From KBS-83 sp051025295 (GTDB lineage Bacteria > Acidobacteriota > Terriglobia > Terriglobales > Acidobacteriaceae), in NCBI GenBank assembly GCA_051025295.1, contig JBMGJV010000001.1: a stretch of 64,000 nucleotides of DNA; one strand, given 5' to 3'. Positions 1 to 8,529 of this stretch are shown in pieces. Each line of letters starts with the position of its first letter. Within the stretch, counting starts at the first letter, position 1. A program made the translations under genes and the position numbers. Under the pieces are notes generated by a model that saw nothing but the letters and a program-made list of their open reading frames with translations, was not told the DNA's origin and did no database searches.

Positions 1-429
1 GTGCGTGAAGCTGGTATCCACCAGGATCAGAGCCTCGGCGCCGCGCCCGACCAGCAGGCGGGCATACTCCTCCACCAGCTCCGGTTTGTGGCGGTGGTGA
101 GCGGTGAAGTAGAAGTAGCCCTCCTGCACCAGGTGATCGCCGATCCCGCTGAGCACCTGCGTGTGGTAGCCCTCACCGAGCTCGGGCACGAGGATGCCGA
201 TGGTGTGCGTCTGGCGATTGCGCAGCGAGCGCGCCAGCAGGCTTGGCTGGTAGTTCAGCTTTTTGGCGGCAGCCTTGATGCGATCCCGTGTGACCTGGGG
301 GATGGAGCGGCCCGGGACATCGTTGAGCACGACCGAGATAGTGGCGGGGCTGAGTCCAAGGTGCTCAGCCAAGATCTTCAGACTGACCGGCTTCTCTCCG
401 TACTGAGTTTCTTTTTTCTTAGGTGCCAT
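1..429 (-). CDS. LacI-family transcriptional regulator, N-terminal part (cut by window edge)
   Basis: The first 143 codons of a LacI/GalR-type repressor are present; the gene runs out of the window at base 1. After a lysine-rich start comes the helix-turn-helix with the family signature SLKILAEHLGLSPATISVVL (about residues 16-35), followed by the hinge region (LLARSLRN) and the first strand of the periplasmic-binding-like sugar domain (TIGILVPELGEGY). Such proteins are dimeric DNA-binding repressors that respond to a sugar or nucleoside. The ATG at 429 is chosen because it places the helix-turn-helix at the usual position; the SD is poor (AGGA directly before it). The ligand cannot be told from this part. 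Confidence 0.9.
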   Translation of the reverse strand, partial: MAPKKKETQYGEKPVSLKILAEHLGLSPATISVVLNDVPGRSIPQVTRDRIKAAAKKLNYQPSLLARSLRNRQTHTIGILVPELGEGYHTQVLSGIGDHLVQEGYFYFTAHHRHKPELVEEYARLLVGRGAEALILVDTSFTH

Positions 430-526
430 TCCTGTTTCGCCCGGCCTCTCTTGCGTGATGGAGATACTATCCGGCGCGATGCGTCTGCGCACCTGGAAAG
501 TATGAAGCGCTGGAGCGGCGGGGTTA

Positions 527-548
527 CCCGGAAACCGTTTTTACCGGG
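527..548. promoter_or_regulatory. Candidate LacI-family operator
   Basis: An imperfect palindrome about 100 bp upstream of the LacI-type gene: CCCGG at 527-531 and CCGGG at 544-548 flank AAACCGTTT (532-540), itself a 9-bp odd-centred palindrome. LacI-family operators are commonly AT-flanked palindromes with a central C/G. Assignment to the adjacent regulator is inference from position. Confidence 0.3.
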
Positions 549-689
549 AGCACTGTTATCGGAGAGGTCTTCTCCGCGGGAAGCGCTGTGACGACAGTTA
601 CACCCGAAAGAGCCCGGGCGCACCGTTGCGCGGTACTCTTCCGCGGACGTGAGATCTATCTCTCGACGAGCAGGCTTTATTGCGGAACT

Positions 690-1154
690 CTACTTATAGA
701 TCAGGCGTACATCGATCGATGTCGACGGGCAAGTAACCGGAATCGTTGCTTTCTCGAAGCCGGGAGCGACCAAAGCGATGCGAGGATTGTTGGCGAAGCC
801 AAACCCCTCCTTGGGCACCAGCAGGAAGTTGCGATCGAGCTTCTTGTTCCCGTTCTCATCGTGCAGCACCACGACGCCGTAGCGGCCAGGCGGCAGATGG
901 TCGAAGCGGGCGGTGCCGTGGTCCCCTTCGATTGGAAACGGACCATGCCGGTACGACTTGTCCACGTTCTCCGGCCAGCCGTCCGGCGTTCGGAAGAGCG
1001 CCACACCCAGATCACCGGTGGTGTTACGAAATCCGCTGACGTGGATGGTGAGCGAGCAGTTCCCCGTGCCCGCATCCGCAGCCAGAGCGGAGAAACACGA
1101 CGCGAGCAACGCGCAGCCGAGCAGCGCTGCGCGCCGCGTGTAGTGAATGTTCAA
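690..1154 (-). CDS. Exported DUF2141-family protein
   Basis: A 154-residue protein with a signal peptide (RRAALLGCALLASCFSALAA) followed by a single beta-rich domain of the DUF2141 type: the segments LTIHVSGFRNTTGDLGVALF, HGTARFDHLPPGRYGVVVLH and DENGNKKLD are typical. The start is TTG at 1154, supported by GGAGA at 1161-1165 six bases upstream; longer forms lack a signal peptide at the N-terminus. The ribosome site overlaps the stop of the preceding barrel gene, so the two are probably co-translated. The DENGNKKLD stretch resembles an EF-hand-like calcium loop. Function is unknown; it is presumably periplasmic or surface located. Confidence 0.75.
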   Translation of the reverse strand: MNIHYTRRAALLGCALLASCFSALAADAGTGNCSLTIHVSGFRNTTGDLGVALFRTPDGWPENVDKSYRHGPFPIEGDHGTARFDHLPPGRYGVVVLHDENGNKKLDRNFLLVPKEGFGFANNPRIALVAPGFEKATIPVTCPSTSIDVRLIYK

Positions 1155-1164
1155 TGAGAGTCTC

Positions 1165-1911
1165 CTACGGACGGTTGAACGTGCTTCCGCTGGACGGTTG
1201 GACGCTCGTTTGGGCGCGAACGTTATGTCCAAAGTGGAAGGACGGACCGATGGACCAGCGTATCGTCCAACTGCCATCGCGCAGGAGGTCATTGAAGATG
1301 TGGTAGTAGACGACATCGGTCTGCATCCGGAGCGAGATGTGCTTCGTCGCATTCAGGTCGAGGCCGCCGCCGAACCCGTAGAAGCCCTGCCAGTCCCCCT
1401 TGTGGCCGGAGGGAGCCAGCGCAGCCACAACCGCAGTGTTGAGCGGATCGTGCGGCTTTGGGGTGGCAGACTCTCGCACCGCGCCCAGCGCCGGACGCAC
1501 GAAGAATGTGGCGCGCTCGAAGCGTCGATAGACATACTGCGGGCCCGCGGCGAAGGTCTGGGTCGTGCTGTCCACCGGCACCGCCACCAGCCCGTAAGCG
1601 GGGCCGAGTTCGAACTTGAGCGCCTGCTGCAGGTTGGTGGGCAGGTATTGTGGGGTGATGGTGTTGTGCCCGCTGCTGATCGAGTAATCGAATCCCAGCG
1701 AGGACCAGGTGCGCCAGTTGTAACCCGCCTGGAAATGGTAGCCGCGCTGCTCGAGATTGCGATGGGGCGTCTCGAGCGTGGTGAAGCCGCTGTAGAGTTC
1801 GTATCGGCCAACGTACTGCTGTGCGCGCAGCGTGGGCAGTGCGAACAGCGCGGACATGAGCACGAGTACATAGCGCGACAGGTGCGCCGACAAGAAAGAA
1901 TTGGTGCGCAT
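1165..1911 (-). CDS. Outer-membrane beta-barrel family protein
   Basis: A 248-residue protein with an N-terminal signal peptide (hydrophobic stretch VLVLMSALFALPTLRAQ) and a mature part made of alternating amphipathic strands rich in Tyr, Phe and Gly (YVGRYELYSGFTTLE, FQAGYNWRTWSSLGFDYS, FYGFGGGLDLNA, ISLRMQTDVVYY). This matches small outer-membrane barrel proteins (OmpW/OmpA-like or OmpX-like fold). It is the first gene of a two-gene unit with the DUF2141 protein. A ligand or transport role cannot be read from the sequence. Confidence 0.7.
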   Translation of the reverse strand: MRTNSFLSAHLSRYVLVLMSALFALPTLRAQQYVGRYELYSGFTTLETPHRNLEQRGYHFQAGYNWRTWSSLGFDYSISSGHNTITPQYLPTNLQQALKFELGPAYGLVAVPVDSTTQTFAAGPQYVYRRFERATFFVRPALGAVRESATPKPHDPLNTAVVAALAPSGHKGDWQGFYGFGGGLDLNATKHISLRMQTDVVYYHIFNDLLRDGSWTIRWSIGPSFHFGHNVRAQTSVQPSSGSTFNRP

Positions 1912-2031
1912 GGGGATTGGGCCTCCGGGAGAGGGCTGCGGCCGAGGCGGCGCAGCGGTATATCCATTTCAGGACAGCGGGAAGACTAATCAGCCACAGT
2001 GACACTTGGCAATTAAAATCTTACCGACTGG

Positions 2032-2871
2032 TCAGATAGTCAGCTGCGGCCCGAGGCGCGAGAGAAACGCCATCACGTGCTCGAGGAAGAGCTCCCGCTG
2101 CTCGCGATGCGGCGTGTGTCCCAGGCCGGGAAGGATGACCGCCTCGAGGTGCGGCGCGATCGGCCGCAGCGCCTCAACCTGCAGTGCCGTCGCGTACTCA
2201 TCGCGCTCGCCCTGGAGCAGCAGGATGGGCGTCTCGATTACGGGCAGCACGGCCGCGAGCGGCGCTCGCAAGAGGCTTTCCGACCCGCGGATGCTGAGCC
2301 ACGCGGCAAACACGCTGTCCGGATCGCGATGATGACGCGCCAGCCGCGAGCGGAAGTCTGTCTCGTGCCAGGCACGCTCCGCAATCGCCATTCCCGCCGC
2401 GGCTGCGGGCTCGCCCACCAGGATTGGCGACTCGAGGATCAGCGCACGCGCGGCGTGATGGTGTTGAGCAGCGTGGCCCTCCGCATCCTGGCTCTGTGCA
2501 GCTTCGCTCTGTGCTGCATAGATCAGTGCGATCGCCGCGCCTTCGCTGTGACCCAGCAGCACCGGATGCGTGATTCCGAAATGCTGCAGCATGGCCGGCA
2601 GCACCTCAAGCGCCTGCTGTTCGTAGTAGCGGCGCGTGCGCGGCTCTGGCGGCCCCTCGGACCAGCCATGCCCGGGGCGCGAATAGACGAGCACCTCGCG
2701 GCCCGTCGCGGCAGCAAGCCGCTCCGGGAGATCGCGCCAGTGCGAGATAGAGCCCAGCGCCTCATGCAGCAGCACGATCGGCTCGCGTGCTTCGGTGACG
2801 TGCGGCGTTGCGAGATAACGCGCTTCGAGCTCGCGCCCGGCAATGCGCACGCGCTCGATGCTGCCGCTCAC
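2032..2871 (-). CDS. Alpha/beta-hydrolase
   Basis: A 279-residue alpha/beta-hydrolase fold protein. The nucleophile elbow is GHSEG with Ser109; the oxyanion-side motif LLHEALGS and the strand VLVYSRPGHGWS are typical. The later acid and base are probably the Asp of LLLQGERDEYA and the His of LPGLGHTPHR. A low-complexity insertion rich in Gln, Ala and His (around residues 120-145) follows the nucleophile. The GTG start overlaps the stop of the acyl-CoA synthetase gene (GTGA), so it is the last gene of the ETF operon. It may hydrolyse an acyl ester or thioester; the substrate is unknown. Confidence 0.85.
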   Translation of the reverse strand: MSGSIERVRIAGRELEARYLATPHVTEAREPIVLLHEALGSISHWRDLPERLAAATGREVLVYSRPGHGWSEGPPEPRTRRYYEQQALEVLPAMLQHFGITHPVLLGHSEGAAIALIYAAQSEAAQSQDAEGHAAQHHHAARALILESPILVGEPAAAAGMAIAERAWHETDFRSRLARHHRDPDSVFAAWLSIRGSESLLRAPLAAVLPVIETPILLLQGERDEYATALQVEALRPIAPHLEAVILPGLGHTPHREQRELFLEHVMAFLSRLGPQLTI

Positions 2872-4562
2872 AGCCCCCTAGCCCAGAGCACCGTCTTTTC
2901 TTCCGCAAACCAGGCCTCGACCTGCTTCGAGTAGCGCGTTTCGAGAGCGCTGCGGCGCAGCTTCATGGTGGGCGTGATCAAGCCGCTCTCCATATCCCAC
3001 GGCCCGTCCACCAAGGCAAGGAAGCCGAGTCGCTCATGCGGATCGAGCTCTGCGTTCACGCGATCGAGCAGTTGATGCATCTCCGTACCGAACTGGCCGT
3101 CGAGAGCGCCGCCCTCGCAGCGCTGACGCGCCTCAGCGGAGAGCACCGCGAGAGCAAAGGGGCGCGGACAGCCGCTGCCCATCACGCAGATCGCTTCGAG
3201 CGCGGGATGAATGCTCAGCGCCTTCTCGATCGGTACGGGCGAGACGTACTTTCCCTTGCTGGTTTTGAATTGCTCCTTCACGCGACCGATGATCTTGAGC
3301 TGGCCGTCGGGCGCGAGCTCTCCCTTGTCACCCGTGCGCAGGAAGCCGTCGGCTGTGAAGCAGGCGCGGGTCTGCTCATCATCCTTGTAGTAGCCCAGCA
3401 TGTTCATCGCGCTGCGCATCTGCACTTCATCCTCTTCGGCCAGCCGCACCTCGACCCCGGGCATGGCCGGCCCCACGTAGCCGAGCTGGAAGTCTTCTGG
3501 CCGTGGCGCATGCGTCGGGATGCCGGTCTCGGTCAGCCCGTAGCCTTCGACCAACCCTAGCCCGAGCCGCCGGTACCACTTAAGCACTTCGAGCGGCAGC
3601 GGCGCCGCGCCGGACGCGGCGAAGCGCACGTGCGCAAGACCAAGCTGGCGCAGGATCTTGCGCTTCACGTAGCTGCCGAGGAGCGGGATGCGCAGTAGTC
3701 GATCGAGCTTCGGCTGCGGCACCTTCTCAAGCACGCCCTGGCGGAAGCGCAGCCAGAGTCGGGGCACGGAGAAGAAGAGCGTGGGCCGCGCACGCTTGAG
3801 ATCTCGAAGAAAGCTCTCCTGCCCAGCGGTGAAGTACACGGTGCAGCCAATGTGCAAGCTGGTGGCTTCGATGATGCCGCGCTCGGCTATATGTGCCAAC
3901 GGGAGGTACGATATGAACCGCTCATTGCTGTCCATGTTGACCAGCCTGGCGATGCTGTCGCCCATCTGCGGAAAGACTGAGAAACGGTGCATCACCCCCT
4001 TGGGGCGGCCCGTGGTGCCGGAGGTGTAGACGATGGTGGCCAACTCGTCGGCGGCGCGCACCGGCGATTCACGGAGCGGCTCGCAGTCCGCGAGGATCTC
4101 ATCCCAGCGCCGGTCGCAACCGCGGAGCACGTCGCGTGAGGCGTTCGGCATGCCGATACGCAGCACGCCCATGGGCACGCCCTGCTGCATGGCCTCGCGA
4201 TCGTCCATTGCGCCGAGGAAGCACGCGCTCACCTCCGCATGCGTCAGCAGTTCACGAAGCGAGGCCGCGCGCAGCGACGGATAGAGTGGCACCGTGACCA
4301 TGCCAGCCATCCAAGAGCCGAGTTCTGCCAGGATCCACCACGCACTGTTGCGCGACAGGATGGCGATGCGAGAGCCGGGCTCGCAACCGCGCGAGCGCAG
4401 AAACGTCGCGATCCGACGGGCCTCGTCCATGGCTTCACGCCACGTCCACTGGCGCACGCTGCCATCGGGCAGCGGCTGTACCAAATAAGTCTCGCCGGCT
4501 CGGGCGCGCTCCCAGTGGTACGCGCGGCCCAGCGGTAGCAGATCGTCACTCCATTGCGCCAT
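2868..4562 (-). CDS. AMP-dependent long-chain acyl-CoA synthetase
   Basis: A 564-residue ANL-superfamily ligase that would activate fatty acids with ATP and CoA at the entry to beta-oxidation. The P-loop-like motif YTSGTTGRPKGV is present, as are GYGLTETG and the hinge region FLRTGDKGELAPDGQLKIIGR, with the catalytic-lysine region (KTSKGKYVSPVPIE) near the C-terminus. Length and layout fit FadD15/FAA-type long-chain enzymes. The start is set at the ATG at 4562; an upstream TTG at 4577 has no ribosome site. It lies 75 bp after etfA and overlaps the hydrolase gene by 4 nt, so operon membership is likely. Chain-length preference is not visible. Confidence 0.9.
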   Translation of the reverse strand: MAQWSDDLLPLGRAYHWERARAGETYLVQPLPDGSVRQWTWREAMDEARRIATFLRSRGCEPGSRIAILSRNSAWWILAELGSWMAGMVTVPLYPSLRAASLRELLTHAEVSACFLGAMDDREAMQQGVPMGVLRIGMPNASRDVLRGCDRRWDEILADCEPLRESPVRAADELATIVYTSGTTGRPKGVMHRFSVFPQMGDSIARLVNMDSNERFISYLPLAHIAERGIIEATSLHIGCTVYFTAGQESFLRDLKRARPTLFFSVPRLWLRFRQGVLEKVPQPKLDRLLRIPLLGSYVKRKILRQLGLAHVRFAASGAAPLPLEVLKWYRRLGLGLVEGYGLTETGIPTHAPRPEDFQLGYVGPAMPGVEVRLAEEDEVQMRSAMNMLGYYKDDEQTRACFTADGFLRTGDKGELAPDGQLKIIGRVKEQFKTSKGKYVSPVPIEKALSIHPALEAICVMGSGCPRPFALAVLSAEARQRCEGGALDGQFGTEMHQLLDRVNAELDPHERLGFLALVDGPWDMESGLITPTMKLRRSALETRYSKQVEAWFAEEKTVLWARGL

Positions 4563-4637
4563 CGAGCTCGCCCCCAACGCCGTGATTGTGCATGGGGTGC
4601 CGCGTGCGTCCGCGCCGCGACGGTCCCGGAGAGCAGC

Positions 4638-5627
4638 TTACGACATGCCCTTCGCTTTCTTAATGGCCTCTGTCAGGGCAGGCACCACTTCGAACAAATC
4701 GCCGACGATGCCGTAGTCCGCCACTTCGAAGATGGGCGCGTTCTCGTCCTTGTTGATGGCGACGACCGTCTTCGAGCCCTTCATGCCGACCAGGTGCTGG
4801 ATCGCGCCCGAGATGCCGACCGCGAGGTAGAGCTTTGGCGAGACCGTCTGGCCGGAGCTGCCGACCTGCCGCTCCATGGGCAGCCAGCCGTTGTCGCAGA
4901 TCGGTCGTGACGCTGCGAGCTCCCCGCCCAGCGCCGCAGCCAGCTCTTCCATCATCGGCAGATTGTCCTGTTCCTTGATACCGCGGCCGACCGACACAAT
5001 GATTGGCGCTGCGTTCAGATCGACCGTCTGCGCAGCCTCGCGATACGGCGCCTCTGGGTTCTGCCGGATGGAGGATGTATCGAGTTGCGGTGCGAAGGTT
5101 TCGACCGTGGTGCTACCGGCTTCGAGCGCATCAGCGCGAAAGGCGCCGGCCTGCACGGAGACGAAGCACGGACCGCTGCCGGTGTGCCGATAGTCGGCAT
5201 TCAGCTTGCCCTGGAAGAGCTGGCGGACAAACACGAAGCCGTCACCCTTGCGCGCGAGTCCCACCAGATCCGCCAGCAGCACCTGCCCGAATCGGGTGGC
5301 GAGCCGGGGCGCGTAGTCGCGCACTTGGTAGGTGTGCGGGAAGACGACAAAGCTGGGCTCGAGCTTGCGGATGAGCTGCTCGGCTGCGTTCACGTAACCG
5401 TCTGCGGTGTATTCCTTGACCAGCGGATGCTCTACGCGCCAGCCGTGCTCGAGTTTCTTTGTTGCGAGCTCGCCTGCGAGCGTGTCGAGACCATCGCCCA
5501 TCACAGCAGCGATTAGCGGCTCGCCAGACGCGGCTGCGATCTCCTGCCCGGCCGCGAGCGCCTCCCACGACATGCGGTTGAACTCTTTGCCGCCACGATG
5601 CTCCAGCATAACCAGAACGCCACTCAT
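4638..5627 (-). CDS. etfA: Electron transfer flavoprotein, alpha subunit
   Basis: A 329-residue EtfA. The N-terminal domain (MSGVLVMLEHRGGKEFNRMSWEAL) and the C-terminal FAD-binding domain are both intact; the FAD signature runs VGRGIKEQDN, then GSSGQTVSPKLYLAVGISGA and NKDENAPIFEVADYGIVGDL. EtfAB takes electrons from acyl-CoA dehydrogenases. The start codon overlaps the etfB stop (ATGA). The product should pass electrons to the membrane FeS/cytochrome protein encoded two genes upstream, since no flavin-type ETF:ubiquinone oxidoreductase is seen in the window. Confidence 0.95.
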   Translation of the reverse strand: MSGVLVMLEHRGGKEFNRMSWEALAAGQEIAAASGEPLIAAVMGDGLDTLAGELATKKLEHGWRVEHPLVKEYTADGYVNAAEQLIRKLEPSFVVFPHTYQVRDYAPRLATRFGQVLLADLVGLARKGDGFVFVRQLFQGKLNADYRHTGSGPCFVSVQAGAFRADALEAGSTTVETFAPQLDTSSIRQNPEAPYREAAQTVDLNAAPIIVSVGRGIKEQDNLPMMEELAAALGGELAASRPICDNGWLPMERQVGSSGQTVSPKLYLAVGISGAIQHLVGMKGSKTVVAINKDENAPIFEVADYGIVGDLFEVVPALTEAIKKAKGMS

Positions 5628-6394
5628 AGGACTCGCACCTCAAACTTCAGCTTCTCGACCAACTTGCCCGCGGCCTCACTCGGCGACCCTTCGAGCAGCT
5701 GCGTCTCTTTCTTCTTCTCCGGCATGTAGACGCGTTCGAGCACCGCTGTTGCGGCCGCAGCCGTGGGCAGATCGCTCGCGGAGATGCGCTTCACCTCCTT
5801 GGTCTTTGCCTTCTTGATGCCCATCAAGGTCGCGTAGCGCAGCTTGCTGATACCGGACTGAATGGTGAGCAGCGCGGGCAAGGGCATGTGGACGTTCTGG
5901 TACCAGCCGTCTTCGAGCTCGCGCTTGACGGTCATCGAGCTGCCATCCACGTCGACCTTCATGATGATGGTGGCGTGCGGAATGCCGAGCAGTTCTGCGA
6001 GCACGACGCCAGTCTGCCCGAGACCGAGGTCGTCGGATTGCAGGCCGGTCAGGATCAGGTCTGCCTTCTCCTCGCGAATGGCGTCGGCAAGGCGGTGCGC
6101 GATGCCCAGCGTGTCGAGCGTGGCCAGGTCATCGCACTCGATGTGGATGGCACGGTCAGCGCCCTTGGCGAGGGCTTCACGGATGGTCTGCGCGCCACGC
6201 TCCGGGCCGGCGAGCAGGGCGACCACTTCCCCGCCGTGCTTCTCCTTGAGCTGCAGCGCCTCTTCGAGCGCGTATGCGTCCGGCTCGTTGATCTCAAAAC
6301 TGAGATCGTCCTCTTCGATCCAGTGCGCGCTCCCATCGATGTGCAGGGTGGAGTCGCGGACCGGCACCTGCTTGATGGCGACGATGATTTTCAT
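5624..6394 (-). CDS. etfB: Electron transfer flavoprotein, beta subunit
   Basis: A 256-residue EtfB starting MKIIVAIKQVPVRDSTLHI, a standard N-terminus. The AMP/FAD-type nucleotide region (LLTGLQSDDLGLGQTGVVLAELLGIPHAT) and the recognition-loop area (LEDGWYQNVHMPLPALLTIQ) are present, as is the C-terminal arm. The ATG at 6394 overlaps the stop of the upstream FeS protein by 4 nt and the gene overlaps etfA by 4 nt, so all three are translationally coupled. Confidence 0.95.
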   Translation of the reverse strand: MKIIVAIKQVPVRDSTLHIDGSAHWIEEDDLSFEINEPDAYALEEALQLKEKHGGEVVALLAGPERGAQTIREALAKGADRAIHIECDDLATLDTLGIAHRLADAIREEKADLILTGLQSDDLGLGQTGVVLAELLGIPHATIIMKVDVDGSSMTVKRELEDGWYQNVHMPLPALLTIQSGISKLRYATLMGIKKAKTKEVKRISASDLPTAAAATAVLERVYMPEKKKETQLLEGSPSEAAGKLVEKLKFEVRVL

Positions 6395-8343
6395 GCGTTC
6401 TGTGCTCCGGTGGATGCCGCCGCAGCGGACTGGGTTTGCGCAGCGATGGCCTGCGCCGTGATCTGCGCGATGTCGAGCAACTGCGGTGGCGCATCGCTGG
6501 TGGCAGCGAGCGCGTCGCGGAACATGGTGTTGCAGAAGGGGCACGCAGCGCCGACGATGCTGGCGCCGGTCGCGGCGAGCTCTTGCGCGCGCACATGGCT
6601 GATGCGGGCATCGCCGCCTTCTTCACCGAGGAAGGCCAGGCCGCCACCAGCGCCACAGCAGAAGGAGCGCTCGCGTGCGCGGGGCGGATCGATCACCTTG
6701 CCGGCGCGCGCGAGCACCTCGCGCGGCTGATCGTAGGTCCCACGATAGCGGCCCAGGTAGCAGGGATCGTGATAGACGATGCTTGGCGCGTCGGCACCCT
6801 CGTCCAGCTTCGGCAACTTGTCTTGGTAGCGCGCCATGAACTCGCTGTGATGCTCGATCTCGGGCGACGCACCGAACTCGCGCCAATCCTTCGCAATCGT
6901 GCGCACGCAGTGCGGGCAGATCGTCACAATGCGTGTGACCTTTTGCTGCTTCATGATCTCCAGGTTCTGCTCCGCGAGCTGCTGGAACACCAGATCGTTG
7001 CCCAGGCGACGCACCGGATCGCCAGTGCACTTCTCCTTCTTGAGCACGCCATAGCTGGTTCCGAGGTACTGCATCACACGTGCGAATGACGCGATGATCT
7101 CGCGCCCCTGCGGATCGTAGGCTCCCATGCAGCCGAGCCACAGGCAGTACTCCTGCGAGCCGTCGAAGATGGGCAGCTCCTGCTTCTTGATGAACTTGTC
7201 GCGCTCGGAGGCGCCCATGCCCAGCGCATTGCCATTGCGCTCGAGATTCAGGAAGAGCTTGGTGCCGTGATCGTCCTCATAGGAGCCCGTGTTTACAGCC
7301 CCGCGGCGCAGGCCGATGATGATCGGCAGATGCTCGATGCCGACCGGGCACTGGTATTCGCACGCGCCGCAGGTGGTGCACTGGAAGGCCGCCTCCTGCG
7401 AGTTGTAGGTGCCGAGCAGCGGCTCCTCTGCATGCGGCCCCAGGTCGTTGAGGTAGCCGCGTACACCCAGAATGATCTGCTTCGGGTTGAGAATCTTGCC
7501 CGTGTTCGTGGCCGGGCAGTGCTCGGTGCAGCGGCCGCACTCCACGCAGGAGTAGGCCTGCAGCGAGACCAGCTGCGTGATGTCCTTACCGCTGACCAGA
7601 CCGAAGTCTTCATCGCCCGCAAGCGGCGGGATTCGGCTGAACTCGCCGCGCGACAGGAAGATCGTCACTGGGCTGAGCACGAGATGCAGGTGCTTCGTGT
7701 GCGGGATCAGCGGGAGGAACGAGAGGATGCAGAGCGCGTGCGCCCACCACAGGCCGCGCGCTGTTACCGATGCCGGGTCTACGGTAAAGGCGGCCAGATA
7801 GGTGACCATCAGGGCAAAGATCAGAAACGCGATCACGCCCGACTCATAGGACACCTTCTTGCCCAGCCAGATGGGCCGAACAAAGAAGCGGCGCACAAAC
7901 AGGCCCGCGATCGAGACCGCCACGAGCAGCGCGAAGATCGCAGCAAACCAGAAGTAGAAGCGGCCGACAACACTCTCCGGCGGCAGGAAGCCCAGTCCGA
8001 AGCCGGCCGCGAAATGATTGAGCGAGACCAGCGCGAACGCGAGGAAGCCCCAGAACACGAAGGCGTGCGCGAGCCCGGGCAGCGGCCGCTCCTTGATCAC
8101 CTTCGCCTGGCACAGCACCTCCCAGAAGAAGTCCCACACGCGTCGGCCGACGTGCGAGAGGTGAAAGTCCGGGTCCTTGCGAGCCGTCAGGATGTTGCGC
8201 AGCACGCGACTGAAACGGGCGAAGAAGCCGCCCACCGAGAGCAGGATGGCGAGCGCCAGCAGCAGCTTCTCGAGCCCGGTGAACGAGGGCGGCTCCGCAT
8301 AGTGAAGCGGAAGCACGAGCGCGGCGACTGCGGGGTTCATCAT
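6391..8343 (-). CDS. Membrane FeS/b-type cytochrome ETF:(methyl)menaquinone oxidoreductase (EMO type)
   Basis: A 650-residue membrane protein with about six N-terminal transmembrane helices in a NarI-like (gamma subunit of nitrate reductase) region (residues 1-230), then two 4Fe-4S motifs (CVECGRCTEHCP and CTTCGACEYQCP), then two CCG cysteine-rich domains of heterodisulfide-reductase type (including HDPCYLGRYRG and RERSFCCGAGGG). This architecture, next to etfBA, matches the EMO family proposed to pass electrons from ETF to menaquinone during beta-oxidation. It is first in its operon, about 130 nt downstream of the predicted transcription start. The family assignment is from architecture and gene neighbours. 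Confidence 0.85.
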   Translation of the reverse strand: MMNPAVAALVLPLHYAEPPSFTGLEKLLLALAILLSVGGFFARFSRVLRNILTARKDPDFHLSHVGRRVWDFFWEVLCQAKVIKERPLPGLAHAFVFWGFLAFALVSLNHFAAGFGLGFLPPESVVGRFYFWFAAIFALLVAVSIAGLFVRRFFVRPIWLGKKVSYESGVIAFLIFALMVTYLAAFTVDPASVTARGLWWAHALCILSFLPLIPHTKHLHLVLSPVTIFLSRGEFSRIPPLAGDEDFGLVSGKDITQLVSLQAYSCVECGRCTEHCPATNTGKILNPKQIILGVRGYLNDLGPHAEEPLLGTYNSQEAAFQCTTCGACEYQCPVGIEHLPIIIGLRRGAVNTGSYEDDHGTKLFLNLERNGNALGMGASERDKFIKKQELPIFDGSQEYCLWLGCMGAYDPQGREIIASFARVMQYLGTSYGVLKKEKCTGDPVRRLGNDLVFQQLAEQNLEIMKQQKVTRIVTICPHCVRTIAKDWREFGASPEIEHHSEFMARYQDKLPKLDEGADAPSIVYHDPCYLGRYRGTYDQPREVLARAGKVIDPPRARERSFCCGAGGGLAFLGEEGGDARISHVRAQELAATGASIVGAACPFCNTMFRDALAATSDAPPQLLDIAQITAQAIAAQTQSAAAASTGAQNA

Positions 8344-8481
8344 GGCCTGACCTCAAGCGCACCGGATCGGCGGCTGCTTTCACTGCGATGCAGCTGACCT
8401 TGGTGTCGCCCGCTCGAAAATTCGCTTGCGCGATGGCGCCGGGTGCGCGTAGAACGGGTACTGCAAATCCTACCGGCGAGT

Positions 8482-8510
8482 AAGATATCAACCGGGAGTG
8501 GCAGTGTCAA
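8482..8510 (-). promoter_or_regulatory. Promoter of the EMO-etf operon
   Basis: Read on the minus strand: -35 TTGACA (8510-8505), a 17-bp spacer, then -10 TATCTT (8487-8482). The -35 is a perfect consensus match and lies inside the 19-bp palindrome at 8500-8518. Predicted start near 8475, giving a leader of about 130 nt before the ATG at 8343. On the plus strand the overlapping TAAGAT (8481-8486) could serve as the -10 for the TetR gene. Confidence 0.6.
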
Positions 8511-8518
8511 ACACTGCC
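8500..8518. promoter_or_regulatory. TetR-type operator, perfect palindrome
   Basis: GGCAGTGT (8500-8507) and ACACTGCC (8511-8518) form an exact 8-bp inverted repeat with a 3-bp spacer. It covers the -35 of the minus-strand EMO-etf promoter and ends 11 bp before the TetR-gene ATG. Binding there by the adjacent TetR regulator would repress both divergent operons; this is inference from position and symmetry. Confidence 0.6.
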
Positions 8519-8529
8519 GGAGCGCACCG

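Noticed and set aside
7267..8397. A 376-codon plus-strand frame within the EMO-type gene
   Set aside because: Highly charged Glu/Arg/Gln-rich sequence, antisense to membrane helices and FeS motifs that are clearly real.
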